Part shown: piece by piece, positions 57,344 through 64,000 of the stretch | How positions within the stretch are numbered: the first letter of the stretch is position 1 | Layout of the letters: every line of letters starts with the position of its first letter | DNA from: Kutzneria buriramensis | GTDB lineage: Bacteria > Actinomycetota > Actinomycetes > Mycobacteriales > Pseudonocardiaceae | Direction: 5' to 3' | DNA length: 64,000 nt | Assembly: GCF_003387475.1 (NCBI RefSeq) | Contig: NZ_QUNO01000018.1 | Location: forward strand, 1-64,000 | Position numbers and translations under genes: made by a program | The notes under the pieces: generated by a model | The model's database searches: none | What the model was told of the DNA's origin: nothing | What the model saw: the letters and a program-made list of their open reading frames with translations, nothing else

Positions 57344-57383
57344 GGGCGCCGGGGCCGATCGGCCCCGGCGCCCGATTTATTTT
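57344..57383 (+). terminator. Intrinsic terminator after the HAD gene
   Basis: The 30-nt perfect palindrome 57344-57373 (arms GGGCGCCGGGGCCGA and its complement, essentially no loop) is followed by GATTTATTTT. Confidence 0.85.
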
Positions 57384-57477
57384 CCCGATCGCCCGAACGG
57401 CCGTTAATCGAAACGAGACGGGATCGTTTTTCGGTGTGGCGGACGTGACTGCCGGACCCCGGGTCGGCGAATTGCCT

Positions 57478-57489
57478 TACCGATCGGTA
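57478..57489. promoter_or_regulatory. Palindromic operator upstream of the KAS III gene
   Basis: TACCGATCGGTA is a perfect 12-bp palindrome about 60 bp upstream of the KAS III start. Its form suits a TetR-type repressor. No such regulator is encoded nearby. Confidence 0.5.
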
Positions 57490-57546
57490 GCGGATCTCCT
57501 TGACGTTCGCGTGTTTTCTCCACCGCCGACGACAGGAGCCGCCACC

Positions 57547-58563
57547 GTGAGGGCGTCCATTCGCACCAGCGCCCCCGTGCGCCACGCCGCCATGCTCGGT
57601 ATCGGCGCGTACCGGCCTCGGCTCGTGGTGGACAACGACCAGGTGGCCGGGCTGATCGACTCGTCCGATGAATGGATCCGGACGCGGTCCGGAATTCGCT
57701 CCCGGCGGTGGGCGAGCGAGGACGAGACCATCGTCGAGATGGCGGTGGCGGCGGCCACCGCGGCGATCGAGCGCAGCGGCGTCGACCCGGCCCGGATCGG
57801 CTGCGTGCTGCTGGCGACGATCTCCCACCTCAAGCAGACGCCGGCCGCGGCCAGCGAGGTCGCCACCCGGGTCGGCGCGGTCAACGCCGGCTCGATGGAC
57901 ATCTCCGCCGCCTGCGCGGGCTTCTGCTACGGCCTGGCGCTGGCCGGGGACATCGTGCGCGGCGGCAGCGCCGAGACGGTGCTGGTGATCGGCGTGGAGC
58001 GGATGACCGACATCATCGACGGTCGGGACCGCGGCACCGCCTTCCTGTTCGCCGACGGCGCCGGCGCGGCCGTGGTCGGCGCGAGCGACGAGCCCGGCAT
58101 CGGCCCGGTGGTGTGGGGGAGCGACGGCAGCCAGGCCGACCTGATCGGCCAGGACCACAGCTGGCTGGACTGGCGGGACCAGGTGGCCAAGGATCCGTCG
58201 GCCGAGGCGCCGGCGATGCGGATGCACGGGCAGCCGGTGTACCGCTGGGCGACCGTGGAGATGGCCAAGGTCGCCCGCCGCACGCTGGAGGCCGCCGGCA
58301 TCGAGCCGGGCGACCTCGGCGCGTTCATCCCGCACCAGGCCAACGACCGGATCACCGAGGCGCTGGCGCGGTCGCTGCGGCTGCCCTCGACGGTGGCCGT
58401 CGCGCGGGATGTTGTTGAACAGGGCAACAGTTCCGCGGCGTCAATTCCGCTCGCGATGGACGCGCTGCTGTCCTCCGGCGCCGCCCGCAGCGGCGACACC
58501 GCCCTGTTGCTGGGCTTCGGCGCTGGTCTGAGCTTCGCCGGACAGGTCGTCGTGCTGCCCTGA
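57547..58563 (+). CDS. fabH: 3-oxoacyl-ACP synthase III (KAS III/FabH)
   Basis: 338 aa from GTG 57547 with AGGAG upstream. The catalytic triad is complete: Cys in 'DISAACAGFCYGLALA' (~120), His in 'GAFIPHQANDRI' (~260), Asn in 'VVEQGNSSAASIPLAMD' (~290). 'DEWIRTRSGIRSRRWASEDET' near residue 40 is typical. It condenses an acyl-CoA starter with malonyl-ACP to start fatty acid or polyketide chains. Isobutyryl- and butyryl-CoA from BkdABC/IcmF are plausible starters in this genome (inference). It is not in a fab operon here, so it may be a second, specialised copy. Confidence 0.92.
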   Translation: MRASIRTSAPVRHAAMLGIGAYRPRLVVDNDQVAGLIDSSDEWIRTRSGIRSRRWASEDETIVEMAVAAATAAIERSGVDPARIGCVLLATISHLKQTPAAASEVATRVGAVNAGSMDISAACAGFCYGLALAGDIVRGGSAETVLVIGVERMTDIIDGRDRGTAFLFADGAGAAVVGASDEPGIGPVVWGSDGSQADLIGQDHSWLDWRDQVAKDPSAEAPAMRMHGQPVYRWATVEMAKVARRTLEAAGIEPGDLGAFIPHQANDRITEALARSLRLPSTVAVARDVVEQGNSSAASIPLAMDALLSSGAARSGDTALLLGFGAGLSFAGQVVVLP

Positions 58564-58678
58564 GCTGTTGCACATGAGTTGCAGTTAGTGAACGAGTGAA
58601 CTGATCAGGTTCTCCGCGCGAAGTGATCTGGTGACCCGACTCGCGCCAGTTCGCACCTTCTGTCTGGAGACCCGGATC

Positions 58679-58954
58679 ATGACAAGTCTTTCCCCAGTGT
58701 CGCGCCGCAAGCTGTTCCGCGGCGCGCTCGCCGTCGGCGCCGCTGGCGTCGTCGGGGGCGTCGCCGTCGAGGCGTTCACCACGGGCGCGTCGGCGCAGAC
58801 CACCGCGCAGGCCGCCGGTGGCGACTCGGAGCCCGTGGTGGCGCACGTGCGCGACGTCGCGTCGGGGGACATCGACATCTTCGTCGGCACCAAGCTGGTC
58901 CGGCTCAAAGACCCGCAACTGGCCGCGCAACTGGCGCAGGCCGCCGCCCGCTGA
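58679..58954 (+). CDS. Small Tat-exported protein preceding DUF4331
   Basis: 91 aa from the ATG at 58679 (GGAGA upstream). N-terminal Tat signal 'SRRKLFRGALAVGAAGVVGGVAVEAFTTGASA'. The mature ~55 residues contain 'EPVVAHVRDVASGDIDIFVGTKLVRLKDPQLAAQLAQAAAR', which reads as a small beta-rich domain with a C-terminal helix. No family is recognised. It is 18 bp upstream of the DUF4331 gene, so they are co-transcribed. Confidence 0.8.
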   Translation: MTSLSPVSRRKLFRGALAVGAAGVVGGVAVEAFTTGASAQTTAQAAGGDSEPVVAHVRDVASGDIDIFVGTKLVRLKDPQLAAQLAQAAAR

Positions 58955-58972
58955 CGAGGAGACCCGAATCCC

Positions 58973-60376
58973 GTGTCATCGCATCGCGAAGCCCCCGAGA
59001 TCTCACAGGACCCGGTCGCCGACTCCGCGGACCTGTACGCGTTCGTCAGCCCCGACGTGCCGAACACCGTCACGATCATCGCCAACTACGTGCCGCTCCA
59101 GTCCCCGGCGGCCGGCCCGAACTTCTTCGAGTTCGGCGAGGACGTGCTGTACGAGATCAACATCGACAACGACGGCGACGGCCAGCCGAACGTGACCTAC
59201 CAGTTCCGGTTCAAGACCGTGCTGGGCAACAACAACACGTTCCTCTACAACACCGGCCCCATCCAGTCGATCGACTCGGCCAACTGGAACCGCAAGCAGT
59301 TCTACGACGTCGCCAAGGTCACCCGCAACGGCAACCAGGCCGTCGCGCAGACCGTGGGCCACAACCTGGCCAGCCCGCCGTGCAACATCGGTCCGCTGTC
59401 CACCCCGAACTACGGGGCGCTGGCCCAGCAGGCCGTGCACGACCTCGGCGGCGGCCGCAAGGTGTTCGCCGGCCAGCGTTCCGACGGCTTCTACGTCGAC
59501 CTCGGCTCGATCTTCGACCTGGGCCGGCTGCGCCCGTTCGACGCCGCCCACAACAACTTCGGGCTGGCCAAGCTGGTCAACTCCGGCGGCGTCAACGCCA
59601 CCAAGGACCTCAACGTGCACACCATCGCGTTGCAGGTGCCGATCAGCGACCTCGTGCGCGGTGGCGCGGCGTCCAAGGACGTCAACAACCCGGCCTCGGT
59701 GATCGGCGTGTGGACCGCCGCCAGCCGGCAGCAGGTCAAGCTGTGGGACGACGTCAAGCGCAAGCACGAGTGGTCCGGGCCGTGGACGCAGGTGTCGCGG
59801 CTGGGCAACCCGCTCGTCAACGAGGTGCTGATTCCCATGTCCCGCAAGGACGAGTGGAATCATTCGCAGCCGGCCGACGACAAGAACTTCGCCCAGTTCG
59901 TGACCAAGCCCGAGCTGGCCGGGCTGCTGCCCGTGCTGTACCCGGGGGCCTTCCCGAACCTGGACGCCCTGAACAAGTCCGGCAAGTCCCGTGACGACCT
60001 CGCCGCGGTGCTGCTGACCGGCCTGCCGTCCGGTGTGGTCAACGGGTTCCAGAACAACACCGGACACGTGCAGGCCGACATGCTCCGGCTGAACACCGCC
60101 GTGCCGCCGGCCGCCAAGCCGAACATCCTCGGCGTCGTCGGCGGCGACCTGGCCGGCTTCCCCAACGGGCGGCGGGTCTACGACGACGTGGTGTCGGTGG
60201 AGCTGCGGGCCATCGCCGGCGTGACGTTCAGCCTGATCGACAAGAACTTCAAGCCGGACGCCGTGGCCGGGCAGGTGACCGACGGGCTCACGCCCGCCAA
60301 CCTGGACATCCAGTTCATGCCGCACTTCCCGTATCTCGGCCTGCCGCACGACGGCTTCGACACGCCTTCCAAGTAG
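58973..60376 (+). CDS. DUF4331 protein
   Basis: 467 aa from GTG 58973. The opening 'SSHREAPEISQDPVADSADLYAFVSPDVPNTVTIIANYVPLQSPAAGPNFFEFGEDVLYEINIDNDGDGQPNVTYQFRF' is the DUF4331 signature, with an EF-hand-like 'DNDGDGQPNVTY'. No signal peptide is visible on this gene, although the preceding small protein has a Tat signal; the pair might be exported together (hitch-hiker) or this one stays inside. Function of the family is unknown. A 92-aa gene follows 11 bp downstream. Confidence 0.9.
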   Translation: MSSHREAPEISQDPVADSADLYAFVSPDVPNTVTIIANYVPLQSPAAGPNFFEFGEDVLYEINIDNDGDGQPNVTYQFRFKTVLGNNNTFLYNTGPIQSIDSANWNRKQFYDVAKVTRNGNQAVAQTVGHNLASPPCNIGPLSTPNYGALAQQAVHDLGGGRKVFAGQRSDGFYVDLGSIFDLGRLRPFDAAHNNFGLAKLVNSGGVNATKDLNVHTIALQVPISDLVRGGAASKDVNNPASVIGVWTAASRQQVKLWDDVKRKHEWSGPWTQVSRLGNPLVNEVLIPMSRKDEWNHSQPADDKNFAQFVTKPELAGLLPVLYPGAFPNLDALNKSGKSRDDLAAVLLTGLPSGVVNGFQNNTGHVQADMLRLNTAVPPAAKPNILGVVGGDLAGFPNGRRVYDDVVSVELRAIAGVTFSLIDKNFKPDAVAGQVTDGLTPANLDIQFMPHFPYLGLPHDGFDTPSK

Positions 60377-60387
60377 GAGCGGATCAG

Positions 60388-60666
60388 TTGGACAGTCTGG
60401 TTCTCAACATCGGCGGCGAGATCGGCGCGCTGGTCATCCACACCGGCCGGGAGATGGATCTGGCGGAAATCGAGCTCAGCCCGGTCGGCGCCGACCACCA
60501 GCGCTTCCACAACCAGGTGCACGCCCGGGAGCTGCCGGACGGCATCCGCCACAACGCCGTCTTCCCGCACGTCCACGCCGGCACCTACACCGTCTGGCGC
60601 GACTCCCTGACGGCCCACGGCACCGTCACCATCGCCGGCGGCCAGGTAACCGACTACACCTGGTAG
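60388..60666 (+). CDS. Small hypothetical protein in DUF4331 cassette
   Basis: 92 aa from a start at 60388 (TTG), behind AGGAGCGG. The sequence 'LVLNIGGEIGALVIHTGREMDLAEIELSPVGADHQRFHNQVHARELPDGIRHNAVFPHVHAGTYTVWRDSLTAHGTVTIAGGQVTDYTW' is a beta-sandwich-like single domain with five His that could bind metal. No signal peptide. It looks like a conserved actinobacterial small protein without known function. Repeat A (copy 2) starts 3 nt after its stop. Confidence 0.75.
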   Translation: MDSLVLNIGGEIGALVIHTGREMDLAEIELSPVGADHQRFHNQVHARELPDGIRHNAVFPHVHAGTYTVWRDSLTAHGTVTIAGGQVTDYTW

Positions 60667-60669
60667 CCG

Positions 60670-60838
60670 AACCCCCGCGAGTCACGCGTGAGGTCGCGCC
60701 GGTCTGAAGGACCGCGGGCTCAGCTCGATCGAGTCTGTTCATCGATCGAGCTGAGCCAAGGGAAGAGACCGGATCTTCAGCGACCTCACCCCGCGCGGAA
60801 CGCGCGGCACAAGCACAGACACACCGAAATGCGGTTTC
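60670..60838 (+). repeat. Structured interspersed repeat A, copy 2
   Basis: Sense orientation with the 92-aa gene, beginning AACCCCCGCG three bases after its TAG. Stems: outer GTGAGGTCGC/GCGACCTCAC (10 bp), middle CCGGTCT/AGACCGG, inner GGCTCAGCTCGATCGA/TCGATCGAGCTGAGCC (16 bp, 9-nt loop), trailing CCGCGCG-GAA-CGCGCGG. It is inverted relative to copy 3 across the MerR-VOC gene. Confidence 0.85.
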
Positions 60839-60872
60839 GTGCAGATCTGAGCCTCCGGGCTCAGATCTGCAC
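60839..60872. terminator. Terminator hairpin, 15-bp stem
   Basis: GTGCAGATCTGAGCC pairs perfectly with GGCTCAGATCTGCAC across a 4-nt loop. It lies directly after repeat A copy 2 and 9 nt past the stop of the convergent MerR-VOC gene. Confidence 0.8.
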
Positions 60873-60880
60873 TGCCTTTG

Positions 60881-61681
60881 TCAGCACCGGTCCGCCAGCC
60901 AGTGCGGGTCGACGGCGATGGTGTCGGCGGTGAGGCCGTAGTGCTCGGCGACCTCGCGCAGCCGCTCCTCGCCGCGGCCGAGGGTGAAGCGGTGCCCGTC
61001 GGGGTCCCGCACGACGAAATCCCGCATGCCGTACGGGCGGGAGGCGACCGGGTCGACGATCTCGGCGCCGGCCTCCCCGTACTCCGCGCAGAGGGCGTCG
61101 GGATCTTCCACGTAGACGTACGTGGACTGCGCCGCCGGCGGCCCGTCACCGGTCCAGGGCGCGAGCAGCAGCATCTCGATCTCGCCGCTGGCCAGGGCGG
61201 CGAGGCTGTCGTCGCCGGTGCGCCAGGCGAGGCGGAAGCCCAGCGCTTCCTGGTAGTAGACGATCGACCGGTCCAGGTCGGAGACGGGCAGTCGAGGCAT
61301 GAGGTGCTGCCAGGTCGTCGGCTCGGTGGGCATGGATTCCTCCTGGGTCAGGGCATCCACAGCCGCCAGCAGGCCGCGGACCTCGTCGAGACGAGCCTCC
61401 AGCCGTGCGCGGTGGTCGCGGAACAACTCACGGCGCTCCGGGTCGCCGACGCCGGCCAGCACGCGGCGGATGTCGGCGATGGGCATGTCCATCGACCGGA
61501 GCAGGGCGATCACCCGGGCGGCGCCGGTCTGGCCGCTCGTGTAGTAGCGGTAGCCGGACTGCGCCTCGCGGCCTTCGGGTTCGAGCAGCCGCAGCCGGTC
61601 GTAACGGCGTAGCTGAGGAATGGTCAGCCCGACGAGCTCGGCGAACTGCCCGATCTGCCACCGGCCGGAGTTCTCGTCCAC
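60881..61681 (-). CDS. MerR-family regulator fused to a VOC (glyoxalase-like) domain
   Basis: 266 aa from GTG 61681; an upstream ATG lies inside repeat A and is unlikely. Residues ~7-75 are a MerR winged helix ('WQIGQFAELVGLTIPQLRRYDRLRLLEPEGREAQSGYRYYTSGQTGAARVIALLRSMDMPIADI'), followed by the dimer helix (~95-125). Residues ~140-260 are VOC-fold: 'LMPRLPVSDLDRSIVYYQEALGFRLAWRTGDDSLAALASGEIEMLLL' and 'DPDGHRFTLGRGEERL'. The VOC half probably binds an effector (often an antibiotic or small aromatic). Targets are unknown; it is alone between two inverted copies of repeat A. Confidence 0.88.
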   Translation of the reverse strand: MDENSGRWQIGQFAELVGLTIPQLRRYDRLRLLEPEGREAQSGYRYYTSGQTGAARVIALLRSMDMPIADIRRVLAGVGDPERRELFRDHRARLEARLDEVRGLLAAVDALTQEESMPTEPTTWQHLMPRLPVSDLDRSIVYYQEALGFRLAWRTGDDSLAALASGEIEMLLLAPWTGDGPPAAQSTYVYVEDPDALCAEYGEAGAEIVDPVASRPYGMRDFVVRDPDGHRFTLGRGEERLREVAEHYGLTADTIAVDPHWLADRC

Positions 61682-61723
61682 GCCGATGATTCTGGAACCC
61701 TGACCGGCGAGAGGGTCAAGACT

Positions 61724-61898
61724 TCTGCCTGAAACCTGCATTCGGTGTGTCTGTGCTTGTGCCGCGCGTTCCGCGCGGGGTGAGGTCGTTCGTGACCGGT
61801 CTCTTCCCTTGCCTCAGCTCGATCGATGGACAGACTCGATCGAGCTGAGCCGGCGGTCCTTCAGACCGGCGCGACCTCACGCGTGACTCGCGGGGGTT
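61724..61898 (-). repeat. Structured interspersed repeat A, copy 3
   Basis: Sense orientation with the patatin gene (minus), beginning AACCCCCGCG one base after its TGA at 61902-61900. Stems: outer GTGAGGTCG/CGACCTCAC, middle CCGGTCT/AGACCGG, inner CTCAGCTCGATCGA/TCGATCGAGCTGAG, trailing CCGCGCG-GAA-CGCGCGG. It is very similar to copy 2 and placed upstream of the MerR-VOC start. Confidence 0.85.
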
Positions 61899-61899
61899 G

Positions 61900-62820
61900 T
61901 CAGGCGGCGAAGAGGGCGTGGACGGCGGCGGCACCGGTTTCCTCGGCGCGGCGGAGGCGGGGGATGTTGGTGGTCAGGCCGTTGACACCGCAGTCGACAG
62001 TGGGGCGCAGCGCCAGCAAACCCTTGCCCGTCAACAACTGCATGGCGCTGGCGTGCTTCTCGGCCCGCCGGCGCAGAGCCTCGGCGACGACGGGGTCGAG
62101 GCCCCGGGCCACCACCGACATCAGCGGATGCTCGCCCCCCTTGGGCGACTTCTCCGTGGGGGCACGGGAAAGCAACACCAGCACGTGCGTGGCCTCCCGC
62201 TCCAGCGCCCGCTCGATGGCGATGGGCTCGGCGACGGAACCGTCGATCCACTGCGCGCCCAGCAACGACACGGCCGGCCCGCACAGGAACGGCACGCACG
62301 AGGTGGCGCGCAGGGCCGCCCGCCAGTCGTCGGCACAGGTGAGACCGGAGAGTTCCTCGGCGGCGCCGGTGTCCAGCCGCGTCGCCACCGTGCGCACGGG
62401 GATGTCGGACCCGGCCAGCAACTCGTAGTCGAGGGGCTTGGCCTTCTCGAGCACGTGCTCGACGAGGTAGTCGAGGTTGATCAGAGGCCCCCGGCCCGTC
62501 AGCGCCCGCCGGTAGTTGATGAAGTTCCGGGACGCGAGGTCCTCGTAGTAGACGGCGCCGGCCTTGGAACCCTTGCCGACGGCCAGGGCAACCGCGGAGA
62601 AGGCACCGGCGGAGGTGCCGTAGACCTCGTCGAACGAGTCGCGCAGGCCGAGGGACTCCAGGGCGGAGACCATGCCGCCGGCGTAGACGCCCCGCATGCC
62701 GCCGCCCTCGACGACGAGCGCCACCCGCAGCTTGTCCTTGCGCCGCCCCGGCCTGCTGCCGGAGGCCCGACGGGCCCGCAGCACGTCCAACACGTCCCGG
62801 TCGCCGTGCACGAAGTCCAA
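61900..62820 (-). CDS. Patatin-like phospholipase
   Basis: 306 aa from a TTG at 62820, with GGTGAGG upstream. The patatin motifs are complete: oxyanion 'VVEGGGMRGVYAGGMV' (~37-52), nucleophile 'VYGTSAGAFSAVAL' (GxSxG, ~67), and catalytic Asp in 'GAQWIDGSVAEPIAI' (DGS, ~190). It has no signal peptide. Such enzymes hydrolyse acyl chains from phospholipids or other lipids at the membrane. It lies 13 bp after the flavin monooxygenase gene, probably in one operon. Repeat A copy 3 follows the stop. Confidence 0.92.
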   Translation of the reverse strand: MDFVHGDRDVLDVLRARRASGSRPGRRKDKLRVALVVEGGGMRGVYAGGMVSALESLGLRDSFDEVYGTSAGAFSAVALAVGKGSKAGAVYYEDLASRNFINYRRALTGRGPLINLDYLVEHVLEKAKPLDYELLAGSDIPVRTVATRLDTGAAEELSGLTCADDWRAALRATSCVPFLCGPAVSLLGAQWIDGSVAEPIAIERALEREATHVLVLLSRAPTEKSPKGGEHPLMSVVARGLDPVVAEALRRRAEKHASAMQLLTGKGLLALRPTVDCGVNGLTTNIPRLRRAEETGAAAVHALFAA

Positions 62821-62833
62821 CGCGCCTCACCTC

Positions 62834-63889
62834 TCAGGCGGCGCTCACGGCCCGCCTCGCCAGCAGGTCCCGGACTTCCCGGGCCGCCGCACGTCCTGCC
62901 CTGGTCGCGCCCACGGTACTAGCCGAGGGTCCGTACCCGATCAGGTGAACCCGAGGGTCTGGCACGACGCGAGTGCCATCCATGGTGATGCCGCCGCCCG
63001 GCGCGCGCAGGTGCAGCGGCGCGAGGTGGTCGAGGGCGGCCCGGAAACCGGTGGCCCACAGGATGACGTCGGCCTCGACGTGCCGGCCGTCGTCCCAGGC
63101 CACGCCGTCGGGCACCACCCGGTCGAACATCGGCAGCCGCTCCATCACGCCGCGGGCACGCGCGTCCGCCACGTCCGGGGTGACACCCAATCCGGTCACG
63201 CCGACCACACTGATGGGTGGCAGCCCCGCGCGAACGCGCTCATCCACCAGCGCGACCGCCGCACGCCCGTCCTGCTCCTTGAACGGCCCCTCCCGCCACA
63301 CCGGCGGCCGCCGCGTCACCCACGTCGTCTCGGCCGCGACCAGCGAGATCTCCGCCAACGCCTGCGTGGCGGACGCCCCGCCGCCGACCACGACCACGCG
63401 TTTCCCGGCGAACTCCTCCGGCCCGCGGTAGCCGGCCGTGTGCAGCTGTCGGCCGCGGAAGGTGCCCTGCCCCGGGTAGTGCGGCCAGAACGGCCGGTCC
63501 CAGGTGCCTGTCGCATTGATCACGGCCCGGGCCACCCACTCACCCTTATCGGTGACAACCAGCAGTCGCCCGTCCCCGTTCTCCCGAACGGATGTCACCC
63601 GAACCGGTCGTTGCACCGGTAGGGCGTTCTCACGCTCGAACCTCTCGAAGTACGCCGACACGACCTCCGACGCCGGCAGCGACCCGTCCGGCTTGCCCAG
63701 CGGCATGTCCGGCAGGTCGTGGATGCCGTGCACCTTGCCGAGCCGCAGCGACGGCCAGCGGTGCCGCCACGCCCCGCCCGGCCCCGCGTTGCCGTCCAGC
63801 ACGACGTGCTCCACGCCGTAATGGCGCAGGAAGTAACTCGCCGACAGCCCCGCCTGCCCGGCCCCGATCACCAGCACGTCGACATCCAC
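62834..63889 (-). CDS. FAD/NAD(P)-binding monooxygenase-like oxidoreductase
   Basis: 351 aa from GTG 63889. FAD motif 'VLVIGAGQAGLSASYFLRHYG' at the N-terminus, 'PGGAWRHRWPSLRLGKVHGIHDLPD' (flavin-containing monooxygenase-type substrate region), NADPH motif 'VVVVGGGASATQALAEISL' (~165), and 'DVILWATGFRAALDHLAPL' near the C-terminus (ATG motif). It is shorter than Baeyer-Villiger enzymes and lacks their exact FxGxxxHxxxW fingerprint, so it is best called a flavin-dependent oxidoreductase. Followed closely by the patatin gene. Confidence 0.88.
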   Translation of the reverse strand: MDVDVLVIGAGQAGLSASYFLRHYGVEHVVLDGNAGPGGAWRHRWPSLRLGKVHGIHDLPDMPLGKPDGSLPASEVVSAYFERFERENALPVQRPVRVTSVRENGDGRLLVVTDKGEWVARAVINATGTWDRPFWPHYPGQGTFRGRQLHTAGYRGPEEFAGKRVVVVGGGASATQALAEISLVAAETTWVTRRPPVWREGPFKEQDGRAAVALVDERVRAGLPPISVVGVTGLGVTPDVADARARGVMERLPMFDRVVPDGVAWDDGRHVEADVILWATGFRAALDHLAPLHLRAPGGGITMDGTRVVPDPRVHLIGYGPSASTVGATRAGRAAAREVRDLLARRAVSAA

Positions 63890-63989
63890 ACCCTGGGAAA
63901 CGATCAGCGCGAACGGGTGCTTCCGCGACCGTTGTCGGATTGGTCACAGCGACCGGTATCAGCCGGTCCCGCCGCGGCTCATTGGTCAA

Positions 63990-64000
63990 CGAGGAGGGGA
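63990..64000 (+). promoter_or_regulatory. Possible ribosome binding site of a gene beyond the right edge
   Basis: The window ends in CGAGGAGGGGA on the plus strand, a strong Shine-Dalgarno form, suggesting that a divergent gene starts a few bases after 64000. The preceding ~100 bp are intergenic, with ATTGGTCA occurring twice (around 63943 and 63981). Confidence 0.35.

Noticed and set aside
61682-61741. Upstream start (ATG 61741) for the MerR-VOC gene
   Set aside because: The ATG and first codons lie inside repeat A copy 3 and precede the conserved MerR start; translation from GTG 61681 is more plausible.
1-64000. tRNA, rRNA, CRISPR arrays, phage or intact insertion sequences
   Set aside because: I looked for cloverleaf-like hairpins, regular spaced repeats and transposase/integrase motifs and saw none that hold up.

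Overview
The window is high-GC, dense, bidirectionally coded DNA from an actinomycete. Gene starts are often GTG or TTG, and TANNNT -10 boxes lying 6-8 nt before start codons suggest leaderless mRNAs. An iniBAC-like dynamin locus, a fused isobutyryl-CoA mutase (IcmF), a LanM synthetase and GC-rich GAAGGACGCC/AAGGGCCCC terminator hairpins together suggest Pseudonocardiaceae. That placement is an inference; no rRNA or tRNA gene is present to test it.

Layout. 1-2.1 kb: edge of a DUF4097 gene, a crotonase and an RpiR/SIS regulator. 2.1-9.4 kb: a LAL-type LuxR regulator, a small Cys-free putative precursor peptide, a LanM synthetase and a secreted trypsin-like protease, all on the minus strand. 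9.6-24 kb: housekeeping and accessory genes: MFS/ArsR pair, two GNATs, Pit phosphate transporter with a small membrane partner, secreted GH76, peptidases/esterases, molybdopterin-fold protein, HAD phosphatase, zinc-ribbon protein, aminoglycoside-phosphotransferase-like protein, second crotonase. 24-35 kb: Hsp70 with a membrane anchor, divergent from an iniB-iniA-iniC-like operon, then an SGNH acyltransferase, a LuxR regulator and an ArsR-type regulator. 35-40 kb: GGDEF cyclase, LapA-domain protein, Tat-exported acetoacetate-decarboxylase-like protein, secreted PI-PLC-like protein. 40-46 kb: IcmF, MFS, a decapitated LuxR gene, a secreted phosphoesterase. 47-51 kb: Tat-exported GH105, metallo-beta-lactamase hydrolase, MarR and a membrane protein. 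51-59 kb: AsnC regulator divergent from bkdABC, NTF2-like, PAC2, HAD, KAS III. 58.6-64 kb: a DUF4331 cassette, MerR-VOC fusion regulator, patatin phospholipase, flavin monooxygenase.

How parts fit. BkdABC makes isobutyryl- and other branched acyl-CoAs from branched 2-oxo acids. IcmF interconverts isobutyryl- and n-butyryl-CoA. The FabH-type KAS III could use such starters for fatty acid or polyketide synthesis. The Hsp70/IniB/dynamin block looks like an envelope-stress membrane-remodelling system with its own regulator. Two secreted glycan hydrolases (GH76 and GH105) carry related LacI-type operators.

The most unusual non-coding signal is a ~170-bp structured repeat present three times (158-330, 60670-60838, 61724-61898). 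Each copy starts 1-3 nt after a stop codon, in the same orientation relative to the upstream gene, and its stems show compensatory base changes. A second hairpin repeat (30182-30230, 38728-38780) also sits just after stop codons. The most unusual protein-level signal is a LanM gene whose only nearby candidate precursor has no cysteine. All calls were made by reading the sequence; no database search was run.
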